Part shown: positions 34,990-43,154 of the stretch, one piece after another
Numbering within the stretch: the stretch's first letter is position 1
How the letters are laid out: the number at the start of each line of letters is the position of its first letter
Origin: Belnapia rosea
Lineage (GTDB): Bacteria; Pseudomonadota; Alphaproteobacteria; Acetobacterales; Acetobacteraceae
DNA: 56,249 bases
Assembly: GCF_900101615.1 (NCBI RefSeq)
Contig: NZ_FMZX01000024.1
Span: 1-56,249, forward strand
Direction: 5' to 3'
Made by a program: the position numbers and the translations under genes
The notes under the pieces: generated by a model
Database searches by the model: none
The model's input: the letters and a program-made list of their open reading frames with translations, nothing else
What the model was told of the DNA's origin: nothing

Positions 34990-35784
34990 ATGTCCGCCAC
35001 CCGCCGTGATCTCGTCGCATCCGCCGCCGCCGCTACCATTGTCGCCACCGCTGCGCAGGCGCAGCCTGCCGGCCAGGGTCCTGGCCCGCAACCTGCCAGG
35101 AACGTCGTGCTCGTGCACGGCGCCTTCGCCGACGGCTCCGGCTGGCGTGGCGTCTATGACGAGCTGACCGCCCGGGGCTACCGCGTCAGTATCGTCCAGA
35201 ACCCGCTTACCTCGCTCGCCGACGACGTCGCCGCTACCCGCCGTATCCTCGACCGCCAAGACGGGCCCACCATCCTCGTCGGCCATAGCTGGGGCGGCAC
35301 CGTCATCACCGAGGCGGGCGTCCACCCGAAGGTCGCAGGTCTCGTCTATGTCGCCGCCCTCTCCCCCGATGCCGGCGAGACCACCGCCCAGCAATATGAA
35401 GGCTTCGTCACGCCGCCCGAGTTCGTCATCGACACGCATGGTGATGGCTTCGGCTTCGTGAAGGCGGAGAACTTCAAGGCCGGCTTCGCCGCCGACACCA
35501 GCGACGCCGAAGCGGCATTCATGCGCGACTCCCAGGTGCCGATCGCCATGTCCGCATTCGGTACGAAGCTGTCCCAGGCTGCCTGGCGCAGCCGGCCGAG
35601 CTGGGCGGTGATCGCGACCAGGGACAAGGCCTTCGACCTCCGCATGCTGCACCACATGGCAAGCCGCATCGGCGCCAGGGTCACGGAGGTCGCGGCCAGC
35701 CACGCCGTCTTCATGACCCAGGCGAAGGTGGTCGCCACCGTCATCGACGAGGCGGCACGCGAAGCCCCGCGCGCACCACGCTGA
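34990..35784 (+). CDS. Alpha/beta hydrolase, periplasmic, Tat/Sec signal
   Basis: This 264-residue hydrolase starts MSATRRDLVASAAAATIVAT, AAQAQPAG (twin-Arg signal ending AQA). The hydrolase core is VVLVHGAFADGSGWRGVYDE, LVGHSWGGTVITEAG (nucleophile Ser), then RPSWAVIATRDKAFDLRMLH and SHAVFMTQ (His region). It resembles haloalkane/esterase-like enzymes that sit beside AfsR-like regulators. AGATAGGA about 9 bases before ATG 34990 fixes the start. It is followed 168 bases later by the GMC oxidoreductase and probably responds to the divergent regulator. Confidence 0.9.
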   Translation: MSATRRDLVASAAAATIVATAAQAQPAGQGPGPQPARNVVLVHGAFADGSGWRGVYDELTARGYRVSIVQNPLTSLADDVAATRRILDRQDGPTILVGHSWGGTVITEAGVHPKVAGLVYVAALSPDAGETTAQQYEGFVTPPEFVIDTHGDGFGFVKAENFKAGFAADTSDAEAAFMRDSQVPIAMSAFGTKLSQAAWRSRPSWAVIATRDKAFDLRMLHHMASRIGARVTEVAASHAVFMTQAKVVATVIDEAAREAPRAPR

Positions 35785-35952
35785 CCACACCAACACCAGC
35801 CCGCATGCAGACAGCACCACAACCACGGCACCGGCGCCGCCTCGGTTGGCTTCGGGCGAACCGCTCGGGGGGGCGACAAGGGCGTGTGCATCGTCGGCTC
35901 GTGCGCGCCGCGTCCGGACGATGCCGCCCCATGCAAGAAGGAATTTCAGACC

Positions 35953-37569
35953 ATGACCGATGCTGTTTCCCCTGAAGAGCGCGATTTCGCCATGCGGGCG
36001 CGCGACAACCAGTCGTGGCTGACAGCCAAGTTGCGGCCGTACTACGATTTCGTCGTTTGCGGAGCCGGCGCCTCCGGCTCGATTGTCGCGCGGCGGCTGG
36101 CGGAGAATCCAGAGGCCCAGGTGCTGCTGCTCGAAGCGGGCGGCAGCGACGAGGTGGAGTCCGTGCTCAACCCCGCGTTGTGGCCCACCAATCTCGGCAG
36201 CGAGCGGGACTGGGGCTTCCAGGCGGAACCGACCCCGCATCTGAACGGGCGGCAGCTTCCGCTGTCGATGGGCAAGGGGCTTGGCGGCGGCTCCAGCATC
36301 AACGTGATGGTGTGGGCGCGTGGACACCGCAGCGACTGGGATTTCTTCGCCCAGGAATCAGGCGATCCGGCCTGGGGATACGAGAACGTCCTCGACATCT
36401 ACCGCCGCATCGAGAACTGGCAGGGCGTCCCCGACCCGCAGTTCCGGGGGACGAGCGGACCGGTCTGGGTACAGCCCGCGCCCGATCCAAGCCCGATCGC
36501 GCATGCCATGCTCGACGCCGCGGGCGAGATCGGCATTCCCACCTTCGCGCATCCGAACGGCCGCATGATGGAGGGCGAGGGCGGTGCCGCCATCAGCGAC
36601 ATGCTGGTCCGCGACGGCCGCCGCCACTCGCTGTACCGCGCCTATCTTGGGCCCTGGCTCGATCGGCCCAACCTGACCGTGCTGACCGGCGCCCTAGTGC
36701 GTCGCATCGTCTTCGACGGCCGCCGCGCGATTGGTGTGGAATTCCTGCGTGGCGGGCAGGTCACGACGGTAGGCGCCAGCGCTGAGGTCGTGCTGTCGCT
36801 GGGGGCGATCCAGACGCCGAAGGTGCTGATGCATTCCGGCATCGGCGACCGCGCGGAGCTGGGGCGCTTCGGCATCCCGGTGCTGCAGCACCTGGCCGGC
36901 GTCGGCCGGAATTTCCAGGACCATGTCTCCTTCGGCTGCACCTGGGAATATGCCGAGCCGATCGCGCCCCGGAACAGCGGCAGCGAGGCGACCCTGTATT
37001 GGAAGAGCCGCTCCGACCTCGACGCGCCGGACCTGCTGTTCTGCCAGGTCGAATTCCCCGTCCCGAGCGACCGGACGGCGGCGCGCGGCGTGCCGGCGCA
37101 TGGGTGGACGATGTTCGCGGGGCTCGCACAGCCGGCCAGCCGCGGCCGCCTGCGCCTGCAGAGCACGGATCCATCGGCACCCGTCGCCATCGAGGCGGGC
37201 TTCCTGTCCGATCCGGCGGACATGACGACGGCGAGGGCCTGCGTCGAGCTCTGTCGCAGCCTGGGCAATGCGCCGGCCTTCCGTCCCTTCGTGCGGGGCG
37301 AGGTCATGCCGGGCGAGCTGAAGGGCGAGGCGCTTGACCTCTATATCCGCGATGCCGCCGTCACCTACTGGCACCAGAGCTGCACGGCCAAGATGGGACG
37401 GGACGAGATGTCGGTCGTGGACGGCACGCTGAAGGTCTATGGCGTGGACGGCCTGCGGGTGGCGGACGGCTCGATTATGCCGCGCGTGACCACCGGCAAT
37501 ACGCAGGCGCCTTGCGCAATCATCGGCGAGCGGGCTGCGAAGATGATCCGGCAAGCATACGGGCTGTAG
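35953..37569 (+). CDS. GMC-family FAD-dependent oxidoreductase
   Basis: This 538-residue flavoprotein belongs to the glucose-methanol-choline oxidoreductase family. The FAD Rossmann motif is YYDFVVCGAGASGSIVARRL with the acidic end of strand 2 in VLLLEAGG. The family signature LPLSMGKGLGGGSSINVMVW and the C-terminal YWHQSCTAKMG, GLRVADGSIMPRVTTGNTQAP carry the catalytic His/His-Asn site. It oxidises primary or secondary alcohols; the exact alcohol is not determinable here. There is no signal peptide. ATG 35953 (MTDAVSPEERDFAMR) is chosen; codons upstream in the same frame are not conserved-like. Confidence 0.93.
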   Translation: MTDAVSPEERDFAMRARDNQSWLTAKLRPYYDFVVCGAGASGSIVARRLAENPEAQVLLLEAGGSDEVESVLNPALWPTNLGSERDWGFQAEPTPHLNGRQLPLSMGKGLGGGSSINVMVWARGHRSDWDFFAQESGDPAWGYENVLDIYRRIENWQGVPDPQFRGTSGPVWVQPAPDPSPIAHAMLDAAGEIGIPTFAHPNGRMMEGEGGAAISDMLVRDGRRHSLYRAYLGPWLDRPNLTVLTGALVRRIVFDGRRAIGVEFLRGGQVTTVGASAEVVLSLGAIQTPKVLMHSGIGDRAELGRFGIPVLQHLAGVGRNFQDHVSFGCTWEYAEPIAPRNSGSEATLYWKSRSDLDAPDLLFCQVEFPVPSDRTAARGVPAHGWTMFAGLAQPASRGRLRLQSTDPSAPVAIEAGFLSDPADMTTARACVELCRSLGNAPAFRPFVRGEVMPGELKGEALDLYIRDAAVTYWHQSCTAKMGRDEMSVVDGTLKVYGVDGLRVADGSIMPRVTTGNTQAPCAIIGERAAKMIRQAYGL

Positions 37570-37716
37570 CCACCTCTGGAAGACGCCGGAAGGCTTAGGG
37601 TCCCGATCTGCTGCGGAACTCCCGCGTTGGCCAACATCCCATTCGGCACAGGACCCGACCCGTCCACTCGGCGGATCTCCTGTTTCGCTACCGTGCGCTC
37701 ATGCCTGCCGTGCCGA

Positions 37717-37833
37717 TCAGCGGAAATCGCGGTCGTCGCGCAGCATGTGACGCAGGATGACGGAGAGTTTGCGCGCGACGGCGACGGTGGCCTTCTTGAC
37801 CCCAACCCTCTTGGCTGGCCGGGTCCACCGGAC
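37717..37833 (-). pseudogene. C-terminal remnant of an IS110-family transposase
   Basis: In one minus-strand frame this 117-base stretch reads LVRWTRPAKRVGVKKATVAV, ARKLSVILRHMLRDDRDFR then a TGA. That is the conserved C-terminal tail of IS110 transposases (KRVGxKKAxVAxARKLAVILHxMW). The rest of the element is gone. It lies in the 400-base gap between the GMC oxidoreductase and LysR genes; nothing else was recognised in 37570-37971. Confidence 0.7.
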
Positions 37834-37971
37834 GAGCTATTCCGCTGCCGGCCAGCTTGGGCCATGGCAGCTGAGCGCCCGGTAGCACAGCTGGATGGCT
37901 GGGCAGCTGTCCGGTTACCGGTGGGCAGAGACGGGTGAAGCGAAAACTATGTCCCTCGATGATAAAAGGCG

Positions 37972-38919
37972 TCATGGCGGAGGCTTTCGCTGCAATCTCC
38001 TTGAGCCAGGCAAGTCAATATTAGAATTGCAGCGATGTCGTTGGACATAATCGACGAGTGCGCGAAGCTTGGGCGCGACGTTCCGGCGGTTCGGGTAGTA
38101 GAGGTAGAAGCCCGCGAAGGGCGCGCTGAACTCCTCCAATAAGGGCACGAGCTCGCCTCGCTCCAAAAAGCTCCGGAACGTGTCCGCCATACCGAAGGTG
38201 ATCCCAGCGCCGCTGAGCGCCATGCGGATCATGAAACCCATGTCATTGGTGGTGACCTCGGGTGCCACGTCGACGGCGAATTCCCGCCCACCTTCGGCGA
38301 ACTCCCAGCGATAGGGTGGGCGGTGAGGGGCCGGGCGCCAGCCGATGCAGCGATGCCGCGCCAGGTCGCGCGGGTGTTCAGGCCGGCCGCGCTCCGTCAG
38401 GTAAACAGGCGAGCAGACGGCGAGCTGGCGCTGATCGTCCGAGACGGAGACGGCGATCATATCCTGCTCGATCACCTCGCCCAGACGCACGCCCGCATCA
38501 AAGCCCATCGCCACGATGTCGCTATCCTCGTCGGTGACGAGGATGTCGAGCTGTATCTCCGGAAAGGCCCGGGCGAAGCCGGCGAGAAGGGGGCCGGACA
38601 GGAAGGTCTCGGCGATGGAAGACACGGCGATGCGCAGCTGTCCGCGCGGCGGGCCGCCGAGGCTGCGCACGCCCTCCATGGCTGCGCGCATCTCGGCGAT
38701 CGCGGGGGCGATGTCGGCGCGCAGCCTCTCGCCGGCTTCGGTCAGTGCGACGCTGCGCGTGGTCCGGTGCAGGATCGCCGCGCCGAGTGTTTCCTCCAGC
38801 CGACGGATTGACTGGCTGACGGCGGATCGGGTGACTCCCAGGCGGTCTGCAGCGGCGCGGAAGCTGCGTTCCTCCGCCACGGTGGCGAAAACGGCAAGGG
38901 CGTTGAGATCGGACCGCAT
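37972..38919 (-). CDS. LysR-family transcriptional regulator
   Basis: This 315-residue LysR regulator has the N-terminal winged HTH MRSDLNALAVFATVAEERSF, RAAADRLGVTRSAVSQSIRR, LEETLGAAILHRTTRSVALT, and the effector domain beginning RGQLRIAVSSIAETFLSGPL. The PAPHRPPYRWEFAEGG and FLERGELVPLLEEFSAPFAG segments are typical of the group that sits beside short-chain dehydrogenases. It is divergent from the SDR operon with 143 bases between and is its likely regulator. The extended C-terminal tail (GSRRLQRKPPP) is non-conserved. Confidence 0.93.
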   Translation of the reverse strand: MRSDLNALAVFATVAEERSFRAAADRLGVTRSAVSQSIRRLEETLGAAILHRTTRSVALTEAGERLRADIAPAIAEMRAAMEGVRSLGGPPRGQLRIAVSSIAETFLSGPLLAGFARAFPEIQLDILVTDEDSDIVAMGFDAGVRLGEVIEQDMIAVSVSDDQRQLAVCSPVYLTERGRPEHPRDLARHRCIGWRPAPHRPPYRWEFAEGGREFAVDVAPEVTTNDMGFMIRMALSGAGITFGMADTFRSFLERGELVPLLEEFSAPFAGFYLYYPNRRNVAPKLRALVDYVQRHRCNSNIDLPGSRRLQRKPPP

Positions 38920-39062
38920 TGTCCAATTATACTAACCAACCTGTTGTCGAGAAGGCGGATTATCAGGCCAATCTGGAACACCTAGTTTTCCCCCGCCGGC
39001 CGAAGCCGCGACCCCTGCCAGTAGGGAGCGGGATCGTGGCCGGGCAGATGGGAGAAGCCACC

Positions 39063-39791
39063 ATGGCTCTTGAAAAGGTTGTTCTTGTCACCGGCGCCTC
39101 CAGCGGCATCGGGCTCGGCATCGCCAGGGAACTCGCGGCGGCCGGTGCGACGCTGGTGCTCGGCGCCCGCCGCACGGAGCGCCTGGACGCGCTGGCGGAG
39201 GAGCTTCGTGGCACCGGCGCCCACATCCTGACGCGCCATCTCGACGTGACGGAGCGTGGCAGCGTCGAGGCCTTAGCCCAAGCGGGACGGGAGGAGTTCG
39301 GCCGCGTGGATGCGATCGTCAACAACGCCGGGGTGATGCCGCTGTCGCTCATGGCCTCGATGAAGGTCCAGGAGTGGGAGCGCATGGTGGATGTGAATAT
39401 CAAGGGCGTGCTCTACGGCATTGCCGCCGTGCTGCCCGAGATGACGGCGCGCGGCTCGGGCCATGTCGTCAACATCGCCTCGGTGGGCGCGCTCACCGTT
39501 TCGCCGATGGCGGCGGTGTACTGCGCCACCAAATTCGCTGTGCGCGCGATATCGGACGGCTTGCGGCAGGAGCGCGACGATATCCGCGTCACCTGCATCC
39601 ATCCGGGTGTGGTGGAGAGCGAGCTTGCTGGCACGATCACCGACCCCGCAGCGGCGGAGGCCATGAAGACCTACCGTGCCGTTGCGATCCAGCCGGACGC
39701 GATCGGCCGCGCTGTACGCTTCGCTCTGGAGCAGCCGGAGGAGGTGGACGTCAACGAGATCGTGGTGCGGCCAACCCGGGCGGCGCATTGA
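39063..39791 (+). CDS. SDR-family oxidoreductase
   Basis: This 242-residue short-chain dehydrogenase/reductase shows MALEKVVLVTGASSGIGLGI (cofactor), DAIVNNAGVMPLSLM (NNAG), HVVNIASVGALTVSPMAAVY (Ser) and YCATKFAVRAISDGL (Tyr-x-x-x-Lys). A GGGAGAAG ribosome site precedes ATG 39063. The stop overlaps the start of the following Atu4866-family gene by one base (TGATG). The set SDR, Atu4866 protein and SnoaL protein with a divergent LysR is a recurrent module in Rhizobiales-like genomes. The substrate is unknown. Confidence 0.93.
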   Translation: MALEKVVLVTGASSGIGLGIARELAAAGATLVLGARRTERLDALAEELRGTGAHILTRHLDVTERGSVEALAQAGREEFGRVDAIVNNAGVMPLSLMASMKVQEWERMVDVNIKGVLYGIAAVLPEMTARGSGHVVNIASVGALTVSPMAAVYCATKFAVRAISDGLRQERDDIRVTCIHPGVVESELAGTITDPAAAEAMKTYRAVAIQPDAIGRAVRFALEQPEEVDVNEIVVRPTRAAH

Positions 39792-40138
39792 TGCGCGGCC
39801 TCGGCGCAGCGGTGGCGGTCCTGGCCATGGGGCTTTCCAACCCCACGGCCGCAGAGCAGGACGCGGCGCGGCCAACGCATCCCTATGTGGGCATGTGGGT
39901 CAGCGATGACGGGCGGGTGCGGCACGAGCTGCTGCCGAACGGCCGCTACGACGAGGCGCGTGGCAGGAGGGAGAGCGCGTATCGGGGTCGCTACGAAGTG
40001 ACCGGCAATCACATCGAGTACTGGGACGACACCGGCTTCACCGCCGATGGCGACTTCGTCGATGCCGATACCCTTCATCACGGCGGCATGGTGCTGCGCC
40101 GGCGGGTGCAGCCGAGCCGTGCCCCGTCGCCGCCTTGA
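39791..40138 (+). CDS. Atu4866-family small secreted protein
   Basis: This 115-residue protein has an N-terminal signal-like segment (MRGLGAAVAVLAMGLSNPTA, AEQDA) and a core HPYVGMWVSDDGRVRHELLP, NGRYDEARGRRESAYRGRYE, VTGNHIEYWDDTGFTADGDF. This is the signature of the family named after Agrobacterium Atu4866, a small beta-barrel of unknown function. It overlaps the SDR stop by one base, so it is co-translated. The signal suggests periplasmic location, unlike the cytoplasmic SDR. Confidence 0.88.
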   Translation: MRGLGAAVAVLAMGLSNPTAAEQDAARPTHPYVGMWVSDDGRVRHELLPNGRYDEARGRRESAYRGRYEVTGNHIEYWDDTGFTADGDFVDADTLHHGGMVLRRRVQPSRAPSPP

Positions 40139-40201
40139 TCACGCGGCGCCTCTGTTCGAACAGTCCGGACTGCGGATTCCTACAATAAGGGAGATGATGT
40201 C

Positions 40202-40699
40202 ATGGATCTGAGAAGCTTGGTTCGGCCGTTCGCGGGGGCGGCGCTGGCGCTCGCACTCGCTGCGGCGCCCGTAGAGGCTGCGGGGCCCGCAAAGTCCCGC
40301 AATGAGGAGATCGTGCGGCAGGCCTTCGAGGGATGGAGAGCGGGCGACAATGTCTTCACCGCACTGCTCGCGCCTGATGTGGTCTGGACCATCCATGGCT
40401 CCGGCCCAGTGGCGGGGACCTATCGGAGCCGCGAAGATTTTGTCGAGCGCGCGTCGCGTCCCCTTATCAGCCGGCTCGCAACCCCGCTCGTCCCGCAAGT
40501 TCACTATATCTGGGCGGTCGGCGACACGGTCATCATCCGCTTCGAGGCAAGTGCCACAACCACCTCGGGTGGTGCCTACAGCAACCAGTTCGTGTGGATC
40601 TTCCGGATGAGGGGCGGTGTGGTCGTGGAGGCCGAGGCCTTCCTCGATCTCGTCGCCTATCAGCGGGTCGTGGATACAAGCGAGCCGCGCAGGCCTTAA
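40202..40699 (+). CDS. Periplasmic SnoaL/NTF2-like protein
   Basis: This 165-residue protein starts with a signal peptide (MDLRSLVRPFAGAALALALA, AAPVEA) and carries a SnoaL-like domain: RNEEIVRQAFEGWRAGDNVF, LLAPDVVWTIHGSGPVAGTY, SREDFVERASRPL, then QFVWIFRMRGGVVVEAEAFL. The pattern matches ketosteroid-isomerase-like proteins. AAGGGAGATGATGTC precedes the ATG. It is 63 bases behind the Atu4866-family gene and probably in the same operon. Confidence 0.88.
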   Translation: MDLRSLVRPFAGAALALALAAAPVEAAGPAKSRNEEIVRQAFEGWRAGDNVFTALLAPDVVWTIHGSGPVAGTYRSREDFVERASRPLISRLATPLVPQVHYIWAVGDTVIIRFEASATTTSGGAYSNQFVWIFRMRGGVVVEAEAFLDLVAYQRVVDTSEPRRP

Positions 40700-40828
40700 T
40701 GGAGTATTCCTTGATCTCCCGCACACAAGATTTGCTATTGAGCGCGGGCAGGTGGCGTTGGACGAAACCCGAAGGCGAGACCCGCTGAGGCTACCCCGTG
40801 CCTCAACAACTCCTTCCTTATAGCCGAA

Positions 40829-40855
40829 GCCGGAAGCGGAGCCGCTGCTTCCGGC
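40829..40855 (+). terminator. GC-rich hairpin downstream of the SnoaL gene
   Basis: GCCGGAAGC (40829-40837) pairs perfectly with GCTTCCGGC (40847-40855) around a 9-base loop, 130 bases past the SnoaL stop. There is no T-run. The rest of 40700-41044 has no recognisable gene. Confidence 0.5.
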
Positions 40856-41044
40856 CACGCCAAGCTATAACGGATGAATCTGAGCGGTCTAATTCCATCT
40901 CCGCTCACGAGGGCGAGCCGACGCTCGGGCGATAGCCTGCCCGCTGCATTCCATCCAATTCAGCCGCAAAAACGAGACTGACCGGCGGCATAGAGACCAT
41001 GCCCAAAGATTTGGGGAGCCGCTTTCTCTTGCGATAGGGTCCGC

Positions 41045-42508
41045 TTACCGTCCGGCTCCCCAGGCAACAACCAGAATCGCTGCAGTCAGGAGCAGGGCAA
41101 TAGTCACCAATGCGAATGGCAACATAGCCCGATAGGCCTCGCGCTCGCGGCCTGGGGTGCCCGCAAGGCTGCAGGCGATGGCGATGCGCACAGGCGAGAC
41201 CAGGTTAAGCGACAGTGCTGCTGCATGCTGAAGTGCAATGGCAGCTGCAAGGTGGAGACCGGCTTCGACTGCCAGATTGACCTGTGCCGCCATGAAGAGC
41301 CCGTTAGCGGCGTTGCTGCTGTTGGCCAGCGCGCCATAAACGGCTGAAACAACCGACATCAGCACGACCGCTGTACGGCCAAGCGTGAGGAAAAGGCCTT
41401 GGGCAAGGCCGGTGGCAATGCCTGAACCGGCCAGGATCTCTGCCATGGCGGAGAAGGTAAAAATGCTCAAAATGGCAAGGCGCCCGGTGGTCCAGGCAGC
41501 CCGAACATCTGTCGGAAAGATCCGGGCCTGTCCCCGAAGCAGCCCGGTAAGGATTGCCGCAACGACAAGCCAAGTCCCGGCGTGGAAAAGCGGCGCCCAA
41601 GCCGGTGTGCCGGCGAAGGGCTGCAGGCGTCCGGCCGCCAGGAGAAAACCCTCCAGTGGCGCGAACAGCCGTGTGGCCGCCAACCAGCCGATCAGAACGC
41701 CAAAGGGCAGCATCCGGCGCAGCATTCGGCCCAGCGCGCGACGGTTTGGACGTTCATCCACCAGGTAGCGCAGTGCGATCATCGGGCCATAGGCAGCGAG
41801 CATTGCGGTCTCTGGACCCAGCAAGGCGGTTGCGGTGATGACAAGGGCCAAGCTGGCTCCAAGCCAGAGAGCTTCGCGGAGCCGCTCGCGCCAGCCGGCA
41901 GTGAAGCCGGCCTGATCGGCCAGGCGCCAGTAGAGCGCCAGCCAGGCGATGTTGAAGGCAACAACCAGGACGCTGGCATGAACGGCAAGCGTGGTCGGGT
42001 CGGTGCGGGCCAGGGCGGCGGCCATGATCGTACCACTGCCCATCGCACCCCACAGGATCATGGTTTGGCTAAGCAGGGAGAAGACGAGGAGGTGCACCGG
42101 CCCAACCTGGAGCCGGCGCACCAGCGCCATAGTACCGATGATACCGACACCGAAACCCGTGGCCGCTTCGGCGAAGGGGCCAATAAGAAAGCAGGCCGCA
42201 AACAGAAGCCGTCGTCCAGCGCGAACGTCTGGCAAGGCACCCGCGGCCGGCAGGGCGGCGTCGGGCCGCATCGCTATCTGCCAGAATAAAACTCCGCCCA
42301 GGATATAGGGAACGACGACCCAACCAATCCAGATGCCCCTCGCCAGCGAGACAGCGGCATCCGCGAGTTGGAAACTATGCGGTGCAGCCGTCAGGGCAAC
42401 GGCGACCGAGACGCCAAGGCCAAGCATCGATGCGACGAGCGTGCTGGCCTTGCCGCTCATTATGGCGCCGATCACGACGAAGGCAGGCAAGATCCAAACA
42501 AAATACAT
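41045..42508 (-). CDS. L-lactate permease (LctP) family transporter
   Basis: This 487-residue, highly hydrophobic inner-membrane carrier has about 12-14 predicted helices. The signature GPFAEAATGFGVGIIGTMAL and the C-terminal LVSPVRIAIACSLAGTPGRE, REAYRAMLPF mark the LctP family, which imports lactate or glycolate with protons. ATG 42508 (MYFVWILPAFVVIGAIMSG) starts at the first helix as in the family; an earlier ATG (42565) adds 19 residues with no ribosome site. The upstream region is IS5-remnant DNA, so its promoter may be recent or disrupted. No lactate dehydrogenase gene is adjacent. Confidence 0.88.
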   Translation of the reverse strand: MYFVWILPAFVVIGAIMSGKASTLVASMLGLGVSVAVALTAAPHSFQLADAAVSLARGIWIGWVVVPYILGGVLFWQIAMRPDAALPAAGALPDVRAGRRLLFAACFLIGPFAEAATGFGVGIIGTMALVRRLQVGPVHLLVFSLLSQTMILWGAMGSGTIMAAALARTDPTTLAVHASVLVVAFNIAWLALYWRLADQAGFTAGWRERLREALWLGASLALVITATALLGPETAMLAAYGPMIALRYLVDERPNRRALGRMLRRMLPFGVLIGWLAATRLFAPLEGFLLAAGRLQPFAGTPAWAPLFHAGTWLVVAAILTGLLRGQARIFPTDVRAAWTTGRLAILSIFTFSAMAEILAGSGIATGLAQGLFLTLGRTAVVLMSVVSAVYGALANSSNAANGLFMAAQVNLAVEAGLHLAAAIALQHAAALSLNLVSPVRIAIACSLAGTPGREREAYRAMLPFALVTIALLLTAAILVVAWGAGR

Positions 42509-42573
42509 CAATGGATGGTCTGCCTTCTTGGTTGGGCATGTCCTGCCTGTAAGAACCCGCTTCATTACGGCTT

Positions 42574-42985
42574 TGCCAATCGTCTGAGAAGGACGGTGGC
42601 AGCGGCGAGGACGAAGAAGGTGACGGCGGAACTGGGCGTGGCTTCATGATCGCGTGCGAGGTGGCGACATCGCCCTCTTCGGCGAAGATGCGCTCGATAA
42701 CCCAGTGGCGGGGCTGCACGGCGAAGCCGCGCTGGCCGGGCTTCGGCTGGACGAGTTCAAGGCGGACCAAGCGCAGGAACCAGCGCAGCGTCTGCCGGGG
42801 CGGAAAGTCGCGTGTTTGGTGTCGCCAGGCACAGCCGGTCCGCAGCACACAAAGCACGCCGTCGAGCAACGCCAGCATCGGCCAGCGTCGTGGTCGGCCG
42901 CAGGGCGCCGGGGCGGGCAGGAACGCTTGCGCGATCTGCCACTCGGCATCTGTGGGGCAGGTTGCATAGGGTTGGGACCGATGAG
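42574..42985 (-). pseudogene. Internally deleted IS5-family transposase remnant
   Basis: In one minus-strand frame the N-terminal part of an IS5 transposase (TDAEWQIAQAFLPAPAPCGR, PRRWPMLALLDGVLCVLRTG, CAWRHQTRDFPPRQTLRWFL) runs straight into the C-terminal block GFAVQPRHWVIERIFA. The catalytic middle, including the DDE residues, is missing. A second frame near 42580-42640 gives a short tail (VTFFVLAAATVLLRRLAKP). It is not the same as the intact element at 792-1920. No terminal repeats were identified. Confidence 0.65.
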
Positions 42986-42994
42986 CAAGTTCGG

Positions 42995-43152
42995 CCCGGG
43001 CGGCGGGGTGCCCTATGGGCAGCCTCGAAAGACGTCAGACGCCTCTCGAACGCTGCGGACCGCCGCCGCTCACCTCATCTCAGATCCACTCGGTCCCGTT
43101 CCAAAGCGGGCTCTCAGTCCACCGGCTCTCCACCACAGGTTACATCATCGCC
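42995..43152 (+). repeat. Dispersed repeat, copy B (inverted relative to 14175-14355)
   Basis: This is the plus-strand copy of the repeat described at 14175-14355. It lies directly after the IS5 transposase remnant and abuts the 3' end of the antiporter gene (stop at 43155). Shared segments include GGCAGCC, ACGCTGCGGACC, CCGCCGCTCACC, AAGCGGGCTC and the ACAGGTT...CATC end. Confidence 0.6.
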
Positions 43153-43154
43153 CT

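Noticed and set aside
34486-36327. Long open frame (613 codons) on the minus strand across the hydrolase and GMC genes
   Set aside because: It lies antisense to two clearly conserved enzymes and its product is His/Arg/Gly-rich without any family motif; it is an artefact of high-GC third-codon bias.
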